Origin: Paraburkholderia elongata
Lineage (GTDB): Bacteria > Pseudomonadota > Gammaproteobacteria > Burkholderiales > Burkholderiaceae
Direction: 5' to 3'
Length of the DNA: 64,000 nt
Assembly: GCF_013177735.1 (NCBI RefSeq)
Contig: NZ_WOEZ01000194.1
Span: 1-64,000, forward strand
The translations under genes and the position numbers were made by a program. The notes under the pieces are model-generated. The model saw only the letters and a program-made list of their open reading frames with translations. It was not told where the DNA came from and made no database searches. Numbering within the stretch: the stretch's first letter is position 1; every line of letters begins with the position of its first letter. Positions 8,558 to 16,679 of the stretch are shown piece after piece.

Positions 8558-8597
8558 AAAAAACGGCCGACGATCGCCATCGTCCGGCCGTTTTTTT
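8558..8597. terminator. Bidirectional rho-independent terminator
   Basis: A 12-bp stem (ACGGCCGACGAT against its complement, one bulged base) with a four-base loop, flanked by an A run on the left and seven T on the right. It lies between the convergent DUF2147 gene and the transposase-domain gene and can serve both. Confidence 0.85.
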
Positions 8598-8622
8598 GTT
8601 TGAGTTTGGCTGGTTGGCGTCG

Positions 8623-9072
8623 TCATGCAGCGTGCTTGAAGGGCGACGTATACGCGAACGGCGAAGACGGTAACGGCTTGACCGATGCCGGGCTATACGC
8701 CGTGGGCACCGTGGCCGGAACTTTGTCTGCGTCAACGCTCTTCTGCTCCGCGCCCACATGCGTGCGCATGCGCGCTTCCATCAGGTTACAGAGTTCTTCG
8801 CTCGCTGCGCCGAACAGCTGGTCCATGACGCGCTTGAGCACGCCGGACTCATACCATGCCTTGAAGCGGCGATGGCAGGTTTGATACGACGGATATTTGC
8901 GCGGCATGGCGGACCAGGTCGCGCCGCTATACATCACCCACAGCACGCCGTTGAGCACCGAGCGCGTGTTGGCAAGCGGCCGGCCACGCAGTTCGGAGCG
9001 CGGACGCAGTTCAGGGAGCAACGGTGCAACACGTTGCCATTCTTCATCATTGATATCACGGTACGGATTCAT
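8623..9072 (-). CDS. Stand-alone transposase N-terminal domain protein (DUF4096, IS5-like), no catalytic domain
   Basis: 149 residues. Residues 1-90 match the helix-rich N-terminal domain of IS5-type transposases: DINDEEWQRVAPLLP, SELRGRP, NGVLWVMYSGATWSAMP and YPSYQTCHRRFKAW. The DDE catalytic domain that normally follows is absent; instead there is a short Met/Glu/Arg segment and a Ser/Pro/Ala-rich tail ending at a clean stop. No flanking inverted repeats were seen. A strong AAGGAG ribosome site precedes the ATG. It could be an insertion-sequence remnant, but the intact frame, good ribosome site and a similar gene at 37036 suggest a retained DNA-binding protein. That function is inference. 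Confidence 0.75.
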   Translation of the reverse strand: MNPYRDINDEEWQRVAPLLPELRPRSELRGRPLANTRSVLNGVLWVMYSGATWSAMPRKYPSYQTCHRRFKAWYESGVLKRVMDQLFGAASEELCNLMEARMRTHVGAEQKSVDADKVPATVPTAYSPASVKPLPSSPFAYTSPFKHAA

Positions 9073-9240
9073 GGTTTCTCCTTTGTCAGAACCATGACAA
9101 AGAAGATATCCAGTCGTCCGCGGGCGGAATATAAGACCAATCCGAATCTTGAAAATACGCCTTCAGACTCCGCCTCTTCGGCGAGCGGACCGTGATCTAT
9201 CGCAAAAGCATCCGCGTCCGCGTCCGCGTCACGCCGCGGC

Positions 9241-10338
9241 TTAAGTCAGCGACGTATCGACGATCCGGCGCGGTGTGTCGAGATACTCTTTCGATTGCAT
9301 TTCGACGATGCGCGACACCGTGCGCGTGAATTCGTTGGCCATCGGACCGTCCACATACAACTGATCGGGCGGCACCGCTGCCGACATCAGCAGCTTGACC
9401 TTGTGGTCGTAGAACACGTCGATCAGCCACGTGAAGCGGCGCGCCTCCGAGGCCATGCGCGCCGACATCTGTGGCACGCCGGACAGGATCACCGCGTGAA
9501 AACGGCTCGCCAGTTCCAGGTAGTCGTTCTGCGAGCGCGGACCGCCGCACAATGTCGCGAAATCGAACCATACGACGCCGTCAGCACGCCGTAGCGCCTT
9601 CAGCTCCCGCTTTTCGATGTGCAGGATCGGGCTCTCATCAGGAACCGCTGCAAGGCGCGAAAATGCATCGCGCAATGCTTTGTCCGCAGCCGCGCCGAGC
9701 GGCGTGTGATACACCTCGACCTGGGCCAGCGTGCGCTTGCGGTAGTCGATACCCGCGTCGACATTGATCACATCGAGCTTCGACTTGATCAGTTCGATTG
9801 CCGGCAGCATGCGGTCGCGATGCAGACCGTCCGGATACAACGTGTCCGGATCGTAGTTGGACGTCATCACGAATTGCACGCCGTTCTCGAACAGCTTGTC
9901 GAGCAGACGGTAGAGAATCATCGCATCGGCAATATCCGAGACGTGGAATTCGTCGAAACAGATCAGCCGGTAGCGCTTGGCGATACGACGCGCGAGTTCG
10001 TCGAGCGGATCGGCCGTGCCCTTCAGGTCTTCCAGTTCGCGATGCACCTCGCGCATGAACTCGTGGAAATGCAGCCGCGTTTTGCGCTGCACCGGCACGA
10101 TCATATAGAAGCTGTCCATCAGAAAGCTCTTGCCCCGCCCTACGCCGCCCCACATGTACACGCCGCGTGGAAGATCCGGGTGGATGATCAGTTTCTTGAA
10201 CGCATTCGAGCGACGCGATTTGTACTCGACCCACTCTTCATAGCACCGCTGCAGACGGTCGACCGCCGCGCGTTGCGCCGGGTCCGATTGATAACCCCGC
10301 GTCTGCAGTTCTTTTTCGTAGTATTCGGTGACGTTCAT
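9241..10338 (-). CDS. zapE: AFG1/ZapE-family ATPase
   Basis: 365 residues, the usual length for ZapE. Walker A is GGVGRGKS at residues 64-71, with MDSFYM after it; Walker B is LICFDEFHVSD around residues 133-143; an arginine-rich sensor region (MTSNYDPDTLYPDGLHRD) follows. Family members are AAA-type ATPases; ZapE associates with the division ring in E. coli, and the mitochondrial AFG1 relatives act in protein quality control. It lies 93 bases after lpdA on the same strand but is separated by a strong terminator, so it probably has its own promoter in that gap or depends on read-through. Confidence 0.93.
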   Translation of the reverse strand: MNVTEYYEKELQTRGYQSDPAQRAAVDRLQRCYEEWVEYKSRRSNAFKKLIIHPDLPRGVYMWGGVGRGKSFLMDSFYMIVPVQRKTRLHFHEFMREVHRELEDLKGTADPLDELARRIAKRYRLICFDEFHVSDIADAMILYRLLDKLFENGVQFVMTSNYDPDTLYPDGLHRDRMLPAIELIKSKLDVINVDAGIDYRKRTLAQVEVYHTPLGAAADKALRDAFSRLAAVPDESPILHIEKRELKALRRADGVVWFDFATLCGGPRSQNDYLELASRFHAVILSGVPQMSARMASEARRFTWLIDVFYDHKVKLLMSAAVPPDQLYVDGPMANEFTRTVSRIVEMQSKEYLDTPRRIVDTSLT

Positions 10339-10356
10339 TGTGTTGCTGCAAAAAAG

Positions 10357-10388
10357 AAAGGCGGGAGGGAGTGAACCCGCCCGCCTTT
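10357..10388 (-). terminator. Rho-independent terminator downstream of lpdA
   Basis: Inverted repeat with AAAGGCGGG and CCCGCCTTT arms; on the minus strand the stem is followed by TTTCTTTTTT. Placed 44 bases after the lpdA stop, it should end the odh operon. Confidence 0.85.
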
Positions 10389-10431
10389 GTGGTGATGCCA
10401 GAGTGCTGCGATCAGTCAGGCGTGCGCGTGA

Positions 10432-11862
10432 TTACATGTTCAGCGCGCGCTTGTCCACGGCCAGAGCCGCTTCGCGCATGACTTCCGACAGCGACGGGTG
10501 CGGATGGCAAATGCGGCCGATGTCTTCCGACGCCGCCTTGAATTCCATCGCCACCACGGCTTCCGCGATCAGGTCCGATGCGTTTGCCGAGATGATGTGC
10601 ACGCCCAGCAGCTCGTCGGTCTTCGCGTCGGCGATCATCTTGACGAAACCATCCGCCTTGTTGATGCCCAGCGCGCGGCCGTTCGCCATGAACGGGAACT
10701 GGCCCGTCTTGATCTCGCGGCCTTCGGCCTTCAGTTGCTGTTCCGTCTTGCCGACCCACGCGATTTCCGGTTCGGTGTAGATCACCCACGGAATGCAGTT
10801 GTAGTCGATGTGCGGCTTTTGACCGTCGATGATTTCAGCAACCATCACGCCTTCATCTTCAGCCTTGTGCGCGAGCATCTGGCCACGCACCACGTCGCCG
10901 ATCGCGTACACGTTCGGGACAGCCGTTGCGCAGTGGTCGTCGACGTCGATGAAGCCGCGTTCGTTCGCCTTCAGGCCGATGGCTTCGAGACCGAGGTCGT
11001 CGGTGTTCGGCACGCGGCCGATCGACACGATCAGGCGGTCCGCTTCCAGCTTCTGCGCGTTGCCGTCCTTGTCCGTGTAGTTCAGCGTGACGCTGTTGTC
11101 GGTCGTCGTCACTTCGCCGACCTTCACACCCACGTGGATGTCGAGGCCCTGCTTCTTGAACTGCTTGGCCGCTTCCTTCGCGAGAGCCTGGTCCGCCGCG
11201 CCGAGGAATTCCGGCAGCGCTTCGAGCACCGTGACTTCAGCACCCAGACGGCGCCACACCGAGCCGAGTTCCAGACCGATCACGCCCGCGCCGATCACGG
11301 CCAGCTTCTTCGGTACCGTGTCGAAGCTCAATGCGCCTTCGTTGTCGGCGACGATCTTGTTGTCGACCGGAATGCCCGGCAGATGGCGCGCCTTCGAACC
11401 CGTTGCAATGATGACGTTCTTCGCCGTCACGACTTCGGTTTCGCCTTCACCGCTCACTTCGATCTGCACGCCGGCGTCCGTCTTGCCGGTGAACTTGCCA
11501 TGGCCCTTGAGCCACGTGATCTTGTTCTTGCGGAACAGGAATTCGATACCCTTGGTCATCTTCTCGACGATGCCTTCCTTGCGGGCCAGCATCTTCGTGA
11601 TGTCGAGCTTTACGTCCGACACGTTGATGCCGTGATCGGCGAGGTGATGCTGCGCGTTTTCAAATTCTTCCGACGACGCGAGCAGAGCCTTCGACGGAAT
11701 ACAACCCACGTTCAGGCAGGTGCCGCCGAGCTTCAGCGCGCCGGCCGGGTTCTTCCACTTTTCGATACATGCGACGGTCTTGCCGAGTTGCGCTGCGCGG
11801 ATTGCGGCGATGTAGCCGCCGGGGCCGGCGCCGATCACGACGACGTCAAATTCTTTGGACAT
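10432..11862 (-). CDS. lpdA: Dihydrolipoamide dehydrogenase (E3) of the 2-oxoglutarate dehydrogenase complex
   Basis: 476 residues. FAD-binding GAGPGGYIAA at residues 11-20, the redox-active disulfide in GGTCLNVGCIPSK (Cys49 and Cys54), an NAD-binding GAGVIGLELGSVW segment near residue 185, and the C-terminal His-Glu pair in CHPHPSLSEVMREA. The start at 11862 has an AAGGA site at proper spacing; a longer frame to 11898 is not supported. E3 reoxidises dihydrolipoamide with NAD+. As third gene after odhA and odhB it is the dedicated E3 of that complex; the pyruvate dehydrogenase complex of these bacteria usually has its own E3 elsewhere. Confidence 0.96.
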   Translation of the reverse strand: MSKEFDVVVIGAGPGGYIAAIRAAQLGKTVACIEKWKNPAGALKLGGTCLNVGCIPSKALLASSEEFENAQHHLADHGINVSDVKLDITKMLARKEGIVEKMTKGIEFLFRKNKITWLKGHGKFTGKTDAGVQIEVSGEGETEVVTAKNVIIATGSKARHLPGIPVDNKIVADNEGALSFDTVPKKLAVIGAGVIGLELGSVWRRLGAEVTVLEALPEFLGAADQALAKEAAKQFKKQGLDIHVGVKVGEVTTTDNSVTLNYTDKDGNAQKLEADRLIVSIGRVPNTDDLGLEAIGLKANERGFIDVDDHCATAVPNVYAIGDVVRGQMLAHKAEDEGVMVAEIIDGQKPHIDYNCIPWVIYTEPEIAWVGKTEQQLKAEGREIKTGQFPFMANGRALGINKADGFVKMIADAKTDELLGVHIISANASDLIAEAVVAMEFKAASEDIGRICHPHPSLSEVMREAALAVDKRALNM

Positions 11863-11880
11863 GACAATCCTTTTTATGAC

Positions 11881-11920
11881 GGAACGACGCGCGGCCACGC
11901 TTCGTGGCGGGCGTCGCTCC
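11881..11920 (-). other. Intercistronic imperfect hairpin between odhB and lpdA
   Basis: The stretch folds with a GCCACG/CGTGGC core around a three-base loop and extends outward with a few mismatches (GGAACGACGC against GCGTCGCTCC). There is no T run on the reading strand, so it looks like an mRNA-processing or stability element and not a terminator. Confidence 0.45.
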
Positions 11921-11999
11921 AGTACTGCGGAATGCGAAAGACGTGATGCTTATATGGCGCCGACTCGCATGACCAAGCCGACGCCAGCCGAGCCAGTGC

Positions 12000-13292
12000 T
12001 TACAGGTCGAGCAGCAGGCGCGCCGGGTCTTCCAGCGCATCCTTCATGGCGACCAGCGACAGCACCGCTTCGCGACCGTCGATGATCCGGTGGTCGTACG
12101 ACAGCGCCAGATAGTTCATCGGACGGATCACGATCTGGCCGTTTTCGACCACAGCGCGTTCCTTCGTGGCGTGCACGCCCAGAATGGCGGATTGCGGCGG
12201 GTTGATAATCGGGGTCGACAGCATCGAACCGAACACACCACCGTTCGAGATCGAGAACGTACCACCCGTCATTTCTTCGATCGACAGCTTGCCGTCCTTG
12301 GCCTTCTGGCCGAATTCGGCAATCTTCTTCTCGATTTCAGCGAGGCTCAACTGATCTGCATTGCGCAGGATCGGCACCACCAGGCCACGCGGCGAACCGA
12401 CAGCGATACCGATGTCGAAGTAGCCGTGATAGACGATGTCGTTACCGTCGATCGAAGCGTTCACCAGCGGGAATTTCTTCAGCGCGTGAACAGCCGCCTT
12501 CACGAAGAACGACATGAAGCCCAGCTTCACGCCATGTTCCTTTTCGAACTTGTCTTTGTACTTGTTGCGCAGGTCCATCACCGGCGCCATGTTCACTTCG
12601 TTGAACGTGGTGAGGATGGCGTTGGTTTGCTGCGACTCGAGCAGACGCTCGGCGATACGCGCACGCAGACGCGACATCGGCACGCGCTGTTCCGGGCGGT
12701 CCTTCAGCCATTGGTCGGCCGATGCCGGTGCCTTAACGTCCGGCAGCGACGGCTTCGCAGCCTTCGGTGCGGCAGCCGGTGCCGGTGCAGCCTTGGCAAC
12801 CGGTGCCGGTGCGGCTTGACCCGCGGTCAGCACGTCACCCTTGGTGATGCGGCCGTCGCGGCCCGTGCCGGCGACGTCGCCCGCGCCCAGACCCTTCTCG
12901 GCCATCAGCTTGCCGGCAGCAGGCGAAGCAGCGGTGTTCGCACCCGTTGCGGATGCAGCCTGAGCGGCCGGCGCAGCAGCCGGTGCCGGTGCCGATGTGG
13001 CGGCGGGCGCCGGCTTCACTTCGGCTTCGACAGCAGCGGCGCCTGCCGTGCCTTCAGTGTCGATCTTGGCGATCACCTGATCCGCAACGACGATGTCGCC
13101 GTCGTTCGAGATCACTTGTGCGAGCACGCCGGCGGAGGGTGCCGGCACTTCGAGCACGACCTTGTCGGTCTCGATTTCGATGAGAATTTCGTCTTGAGCA
13201 ACAGCCTCGCCGGGCTTCTTCTTCCACTGCAGCATCGTGGCTTCCGAGACCGACTCGGAGAGCTGGGGAACCTTGACTTCAACAATAGCCAT
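12000..13292 (-). CDS. odhB: Dihydrolipoyllysine succinyltransferase (E2) of the 2-oxoglutarate dehydrogenase complex
   Basis: 430 residues. One lipoyl domain (residues 1-78, lipoylated Lys44 in EIETDKVVLEV), an Ala/Pro hinge, a peripheral subunit-binding domain (SPAAGKLMAEKGLGAGDV to GRITKGDVL, about 125-160), a second Ala/Pro linker and the catalytic domain ending with SYDHRIIDGREA (His near 400). It transfers succinyl groups from lipoamide to CoA. The start at 13292 (MAIVEVKVPQLSES) is the conserved N-terminus; the open frame upstream to 13364 is not coding. It is 144 bases after odhA, with a hairpin in the gap. Confidence 0.96.
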   Translation of the reverse strand: MAIVEVKVPQLSESVSEATMLQWKKKPGEAVAQDEILIEIETDKVVLEVPAPSAGVLAQVISNDGDIVVADQVIAKIDTEGTAGAAAVEAEVKPAPAATSAPAPAAAPAAQAASATGANTAASPAAGKLMAEKGLGAGDVAGTGRDGRITKGDVLTAGQAAPAPVAKAAPAPAAAPKAAKPSLPDVKAPASADQWLKDRPEQRVPMSRLRARIAERLLESQQTNAILTTFNEVNMAPVMDLRNKYKDKFEKEHGVKLGFMSFFVKAAVHALKKFPLVNASIDGNDIVYHGYFDIGIAVGSPRGLVVPILRNADQLSLAEIEKKIAEFGQKAKDGKLSIEEMTGGTFSISNGGVFGSMLSTPIINPPQSAILGVHATKERAVVENGQIVIRPMNYLALSYDHRIIDGREAVLSLVAMKDALEDPARLLLDL

Positions 13293-13395
13293 TATGAATA
13301 TCCTGAATACGTATCGGGTGACGGCGCGCGATCTATGGACCCGCGACGACCGCCTGCGAACCATAACTGCCGCGAATGAACCTTCAGACGCGGCA

Positions 13396-13420
13396 CGGGA
13401 AAGCGCATCGCGCTTTCCCG
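13396..13420 (-). other. Intercistronic hairpin between odhA and odhB
   Basis: A perfect 10-bp stem (CGGGAAAGCG/CGCTTTCCCG) with a five-base loop. On the reading strand no T run follows, so it is more likely an RNA stability or processing element setting subunit ratios than a terminator. Confidence 0.5.
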
Positions 13421-13435
13421 GTTCGTCTGTTTTGG

Positions 13436-16297
13436 TTATTTAGCGATCGACGCGCTCTTGAGGCGACCGAAAGCGCCTTCGATCAGCGCCTTCTGCTGCT
13501 CGTAGTGCTTCGCGTAGTAGCCGACTGCCGGCGAGGCCGAAGCCGGACGTCCGCTGTATGCCAGCTTCTGCCCGTCCTTCATGCCTTCCTTCAGGTGGTG
13601 CTCGATGTAGAACCACGGGCCTTGATTCTGCGGCTCGTCCTGCACCCAGACCACTTCGGTCGCGTTGTCGTACTTCTTCATTTCCGCTTCGAACTGCTTA
13701 TGCGCGAACGGATAGAGCTGTTCGATACGGATGATCGCGACGTCGTTCGACTTCGATTCACGGCGATGTGCCAGCAGGTCGTAGTACACGCGGCCCGAGC
13801 AGGCCACCACACGCTTGACCTTCTTCGCTTCGATGGCTTCGTCGATTTCGCCGAGAATCGGCTGGAACGCGCCCTTCGCCAGCTCGGACAGATCCGACAC
13901 GGCTTCCTTGTGGCGCAGCAGCGACTTCGGCGTAGCGACGATCAGCGGCTTGCGGAACAGGCGGATCATCTGACGGCGCAACAGGTGGAAAATCTGCGCC
14001 GGCGTGGTCGGTTGAACGACCTGCATGTTGTGGTCTGCGCACAGTTGCAGGAAACGTTCGATACGTGCCGACGAGTGCTCCGGACCTTGACCTTCGTAGC
14101 CATGCGGCAGCAGCATCGTGAGACCCGAAACACGGCCCCACTTCACTTCACCCGACGAGATGAACTGGTCGATCACGACTTGCGCGCCGTTCACGAAGTC
14201 GCCGAACTGCGCTTCCCACGCGACGAACGTATTCGGTTCAGCGGTCGAGTAACCGTATTCGAAGCCCACCACCGCTTCTTCCGACAGCACCGAGTCGATC
14301 ACCGTGAACTTCGCCTGACCTTCGGCGATGTTCTGCAGCGGCACGTACGTGCCGTCGTTCCAGCGTTCGCGGTTCTGATCGTGCAGCACCGCGTGACGGT
14401 GCGTGAACGTGCCGCGGCCCGAGTCCTGACCGGTCAGGCGCACCGCGTAGCCCGATGCGACCAGCGACGCGAATGCCAGGTGTTCGCCCATGCCCCAGTC
14501 GAGCTTTGCTTCACCACGGCCCATCGCGCGACGGTCGTTGATGACGCGCTCAACCAGCGGGTGAACCTTGAAGTTTTCCGGGATCGTAGTGACGCGTTCC
14601 GCGAGGCGCTTCAGCTCAGCCAGCGGCACTGCCGTGTCGGCTGCGTCGGTCCACTTGCGGTTCAGGAACGGAACCCAATCCACCGCATACTTGCTCTTGT
14701 AGTTCGAGAGCACCGGGTCGATCGTATGATGGCCTTCGTCCATCGCCTTGCGGTATGCCTTAACGAATTCGTCTGCGTCAGCAGCCGTGATCACGCCTTG
14801 CTGCACCAGCTTTTCAGCGTACAGCGCGCGCGTGCCCGGATGCTTCGCAATCGTCTTGTACATCAGCGGCTGCGTGACAGCCGGCGTGTCCTGCTCGTTG
14901 TGACCCAGCTTGCGGAAGCAGACGATGTCGACGACGACGTCCTTGTGGAACTGCATCCGGAAGTCGATGGCGAGCTGCGTAGCGAGCACGACCGCTTCAG
15001 GATCGTCACCGTTCACGTGCAGCACCGGCGCCTCGATCATCTTGACGACGTCCGAGCAGTACAACGTGGAGCGCGAGTCGCGCGGGTCCGACGTCGTGAA
15101 ACCGATCTGGTTGTTGATGACGATGTGCAGCGTGCCGTGCGTGCCGTAACCGCGCGTTTGCGCGAGGTTCAGCGTTTCCATCACGACGCCCTGGCCTGCG
15201 AAGGCCGCATCGCCGTGGATCTGCACCGGCAGCACTTGCAGGCCGCTGTCGTCGCCGCGACGGTCCATACGCGCCTTCGCCGAACCTTCGACCACCGGGT
15301 TGACGATTTCGAGGTGCGACGGGTTGAACGCGAGCGACAGGTGAACCGGGCCGCCATCGGTCGAGACGTCCGACGAGAAACCCTTGTGGTACTTCACGTC
15401 GCCAGCCGGCAGGTCGTCGACGTGCTTGCCTTCGAATTCGGCAAACAGATCCGCCGGCATCTTGCCGAGCGTATTGACCAGCACGTTCAGACGGCCACGG
15501 TGGGCCATGCCGATGACGATTTCCTGGACGCCGTTGGCGCCGCCATGACGCACGACTTCGTCCATCGAGGCGATGAAGCTTTCACCGCCTTCGAGCGAGA
15601 AGCGTTTCTGGCCGACGTACTTGGTGTGCAGGAAGCGCTCGAGGCCTTCAGCGGCCGTCAGGCGATTCAGGATGTGCTTTTTCTTTTCATTGGAGAAGTT
15701 CGGCGTCGAACGGATCGACTCGAGCTTCTCTTTCCACCAGCGCTTCTGTTCCGGATCGCTGATGTACATGTACTCGGCGCCGATCGTGCCGCAGTACGTG
15801 TCACGCAGGGCCTGGACGATCTCGCGCAGCGACGCACGCTCGAACCCGAAATACAGATTCGTGGCGCTGAACTCCTGGTCCATGTCGGCTTCGGTGAAGT
15901 CGTAGAACGCGGGTTCAAGTTCGGGGATAGCGGGACGTTCGCGGCGCTTCAGTGGATCGAGATTGGCCCATTGCGAGCCGAGGAAGCGATATGCGCCGAT
16001 GAGGGACTGCACATAAACTTGCTTGCGGGAGGTAGCGAGATCTTCGCCGCCGGCCGCCGTGCGCGGGATGAAGGCATTCGCCTTGGCCCGTTGCGCAAAC
16101 GATTCGACGATCGGGCCATGGGCCACGTCGTTGGCATTGCTGCCATCCGATGCAGGGACGTTCTGCAACGCGTCGAAATAGCTGCGCCAGTTCTCGGGCA
16201 CTGACGCCGGATTATCGAGATACGCTTCGTACATTTCTTCTACGTACGGAGCATTGCCGCCGAACAGATAAGAGTTCGACTGGAATTGCTTCATCAT
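13436..16297 (-). CDS. odhA: 2-oxoglutarate dehydrogenase E1 component
   Basis: 953 residues, full length for this thiamine-diphosphate enzyme. The N-terminal E2-binding segment (NAPYVEEMYEAYLDNP) is present; GMAHRGRLNVL lies near residue 262, the cofactor-binding NGDDPEAV near 429 and the transketolase-like HGYEGQGPEHSSAR near 732. It decarboxylates 2-oxoglutarate and passes succinyl to E2 in the TCA cycle. I start it at the ATG at 16297 because an AGGTGAG ribosome site stands seven bases before it; a GTG at 16309 lies inside that site. First gene of odhA-odhB-lpdA. Confidence 0.95.
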   Translation of the reverse strand: MMKQFQSNSYLFGGNAPYVEEMYEAYLDNPASVPENWRSYFDALQNVPASDGSNANDVAHGPIVESFAQRAKANAFIPRTAAGGEDLATSRKQVYVQSLIGAYRFLGSQWANLDPLKRRERPAIPELEPAFYDFTEADMDQEFSATNLYFGFERASLREIVQALRDTYCGTIGAEYMYISDPEQKRWWKEKLESIRSTPNFSNEKKKHILNRLTAAEGLERFLHTKYVGQKRFSLEGGESFIASMDEVVRHGGANGVQEIVIGMAHRGRLNVLVNTLGKMPADLFAEFEGKHVDDLPAGDVKYHKGFSSDVSTDGGPVHLSLAFNPSHLEIVNPVVEGSAKARMDRRGDDSGLQVLPVQIHGDAAFAGQGVVMETLNLAQTRGYGTHGTLHIVINNQIGFTTSDPRDSRSTLYCSDVVKMIEAPVLHVNGDDPEAVVLATQLAIDFRMQFHKDVVVDIVCFRKLGHNEQDTPAVTQPLMYKTIAKHPGTRALYAEKLVQQGVITAADADEFVKAYRKAMDEGHHTIDPVLSNYKSKYAVDWVPFLNRKWTDAADTAVPLAELKRLAERVTTIPENFKVHPLVERVINDRRAMGRGEAKLDWGMGEHLAFASLVASGYAVRLTGQDSGRGTFTHRHAVLHDQNRERWNDGTYVPLQNIAEGQAKFTVIDSVLSEEAVVGFEYGYSTAEPNTFVAWEAQFGDFVNGAQVVIDQFISSGEVKWGRVSGLTMLLPHGYEGQGPEHSSARIERFLQLCADHNMQVVQPTTPAQIFHLLRRQMIRLFRKPLIVATPKSLLRHKEAVSDLSELAKGAFQPILGEIDEAIEAKKVKRVVACSGRVYYDLLAHRRESKSNDVAIIRIEQLYPFAHKQFEAEMKKYDNATEVVWVQDEPQNQGPWFYIEHHLKEGMKDGQKLAYSGRPASASPAVGYYAKHYEQQKALIEGAFGRLKSASIAK

Positions 16298-16608
16298 TTT
16301 TACGCTCACCTTTCTTCGAGTTTCTCGAGAAATAGCGGGTTACAGAACCTTCCGCGACACGGCCTGACCGTTTAGCGGATTGCGCGAATCAAGTCTTGCT
16401 TGGAAGGACCTAAAACTTTGCACCCGGGGAGCATATCACAGAACGGATAGTGCAGATAGCAGGCGGATTGCCGCTCAAGCCCGTCGCGACGGGCTTTCAG
16501 CACCATTTCCAGGACTCGCAACAGTCTTGTGTAAAAACGGGGACAAACACGACAAACAGGCGGCCAACAGCGAGCAATTACAGGCAACGCGAATTGGACG
16601 CCTGAAAC
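16298..16608. other. odhA upstream region with a perfect 20-bp palindrome
   Basis: This stretch holds the odhA promoter and leader. A perfect palindrome, AAGCCCGTCG followed by its complement, spans 16477-16496. Between it and odhA, on the minus strand, TGATATGCT near 16435 could be an extended -10 element, but no good -35 was found. No gene is apparent. Confidence 0.45.
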
Positions 16609-16638
16609 GGCAAAAGCCACCCGGAGGTGGCTTTTGCC
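16609..16638 (-). terminator. Probable terminator downstream of typA
   Basis: A perfect 12-bp stem (GGCAAAAGCCAC and its complement) with a six-base loop, 41 bases after the typA stop. The T run after it on the minus strand is short (three), so termination strength is uncertain. Confidence 0.6.
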
Positions 16639-16679
16639 TGACATCGCGCCGCTTACCCAGGATTAGGGCCGGTGCTGAT

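Noticed and set aside
8623..9072. A complete insertion sequence
   Set aside because: No DDE catalytic domain, no terminal inverted repeats and no target duplication could be found around either transposase-domain gene.
13376..16204. 942-codon open frame on the plus strand opposite odhA
   Set aside because: Antisense shadow of a GC-rich gene: Arg/His/Val-rich with no family motifs, while the minus strand encodes a complete E1 enzyme.
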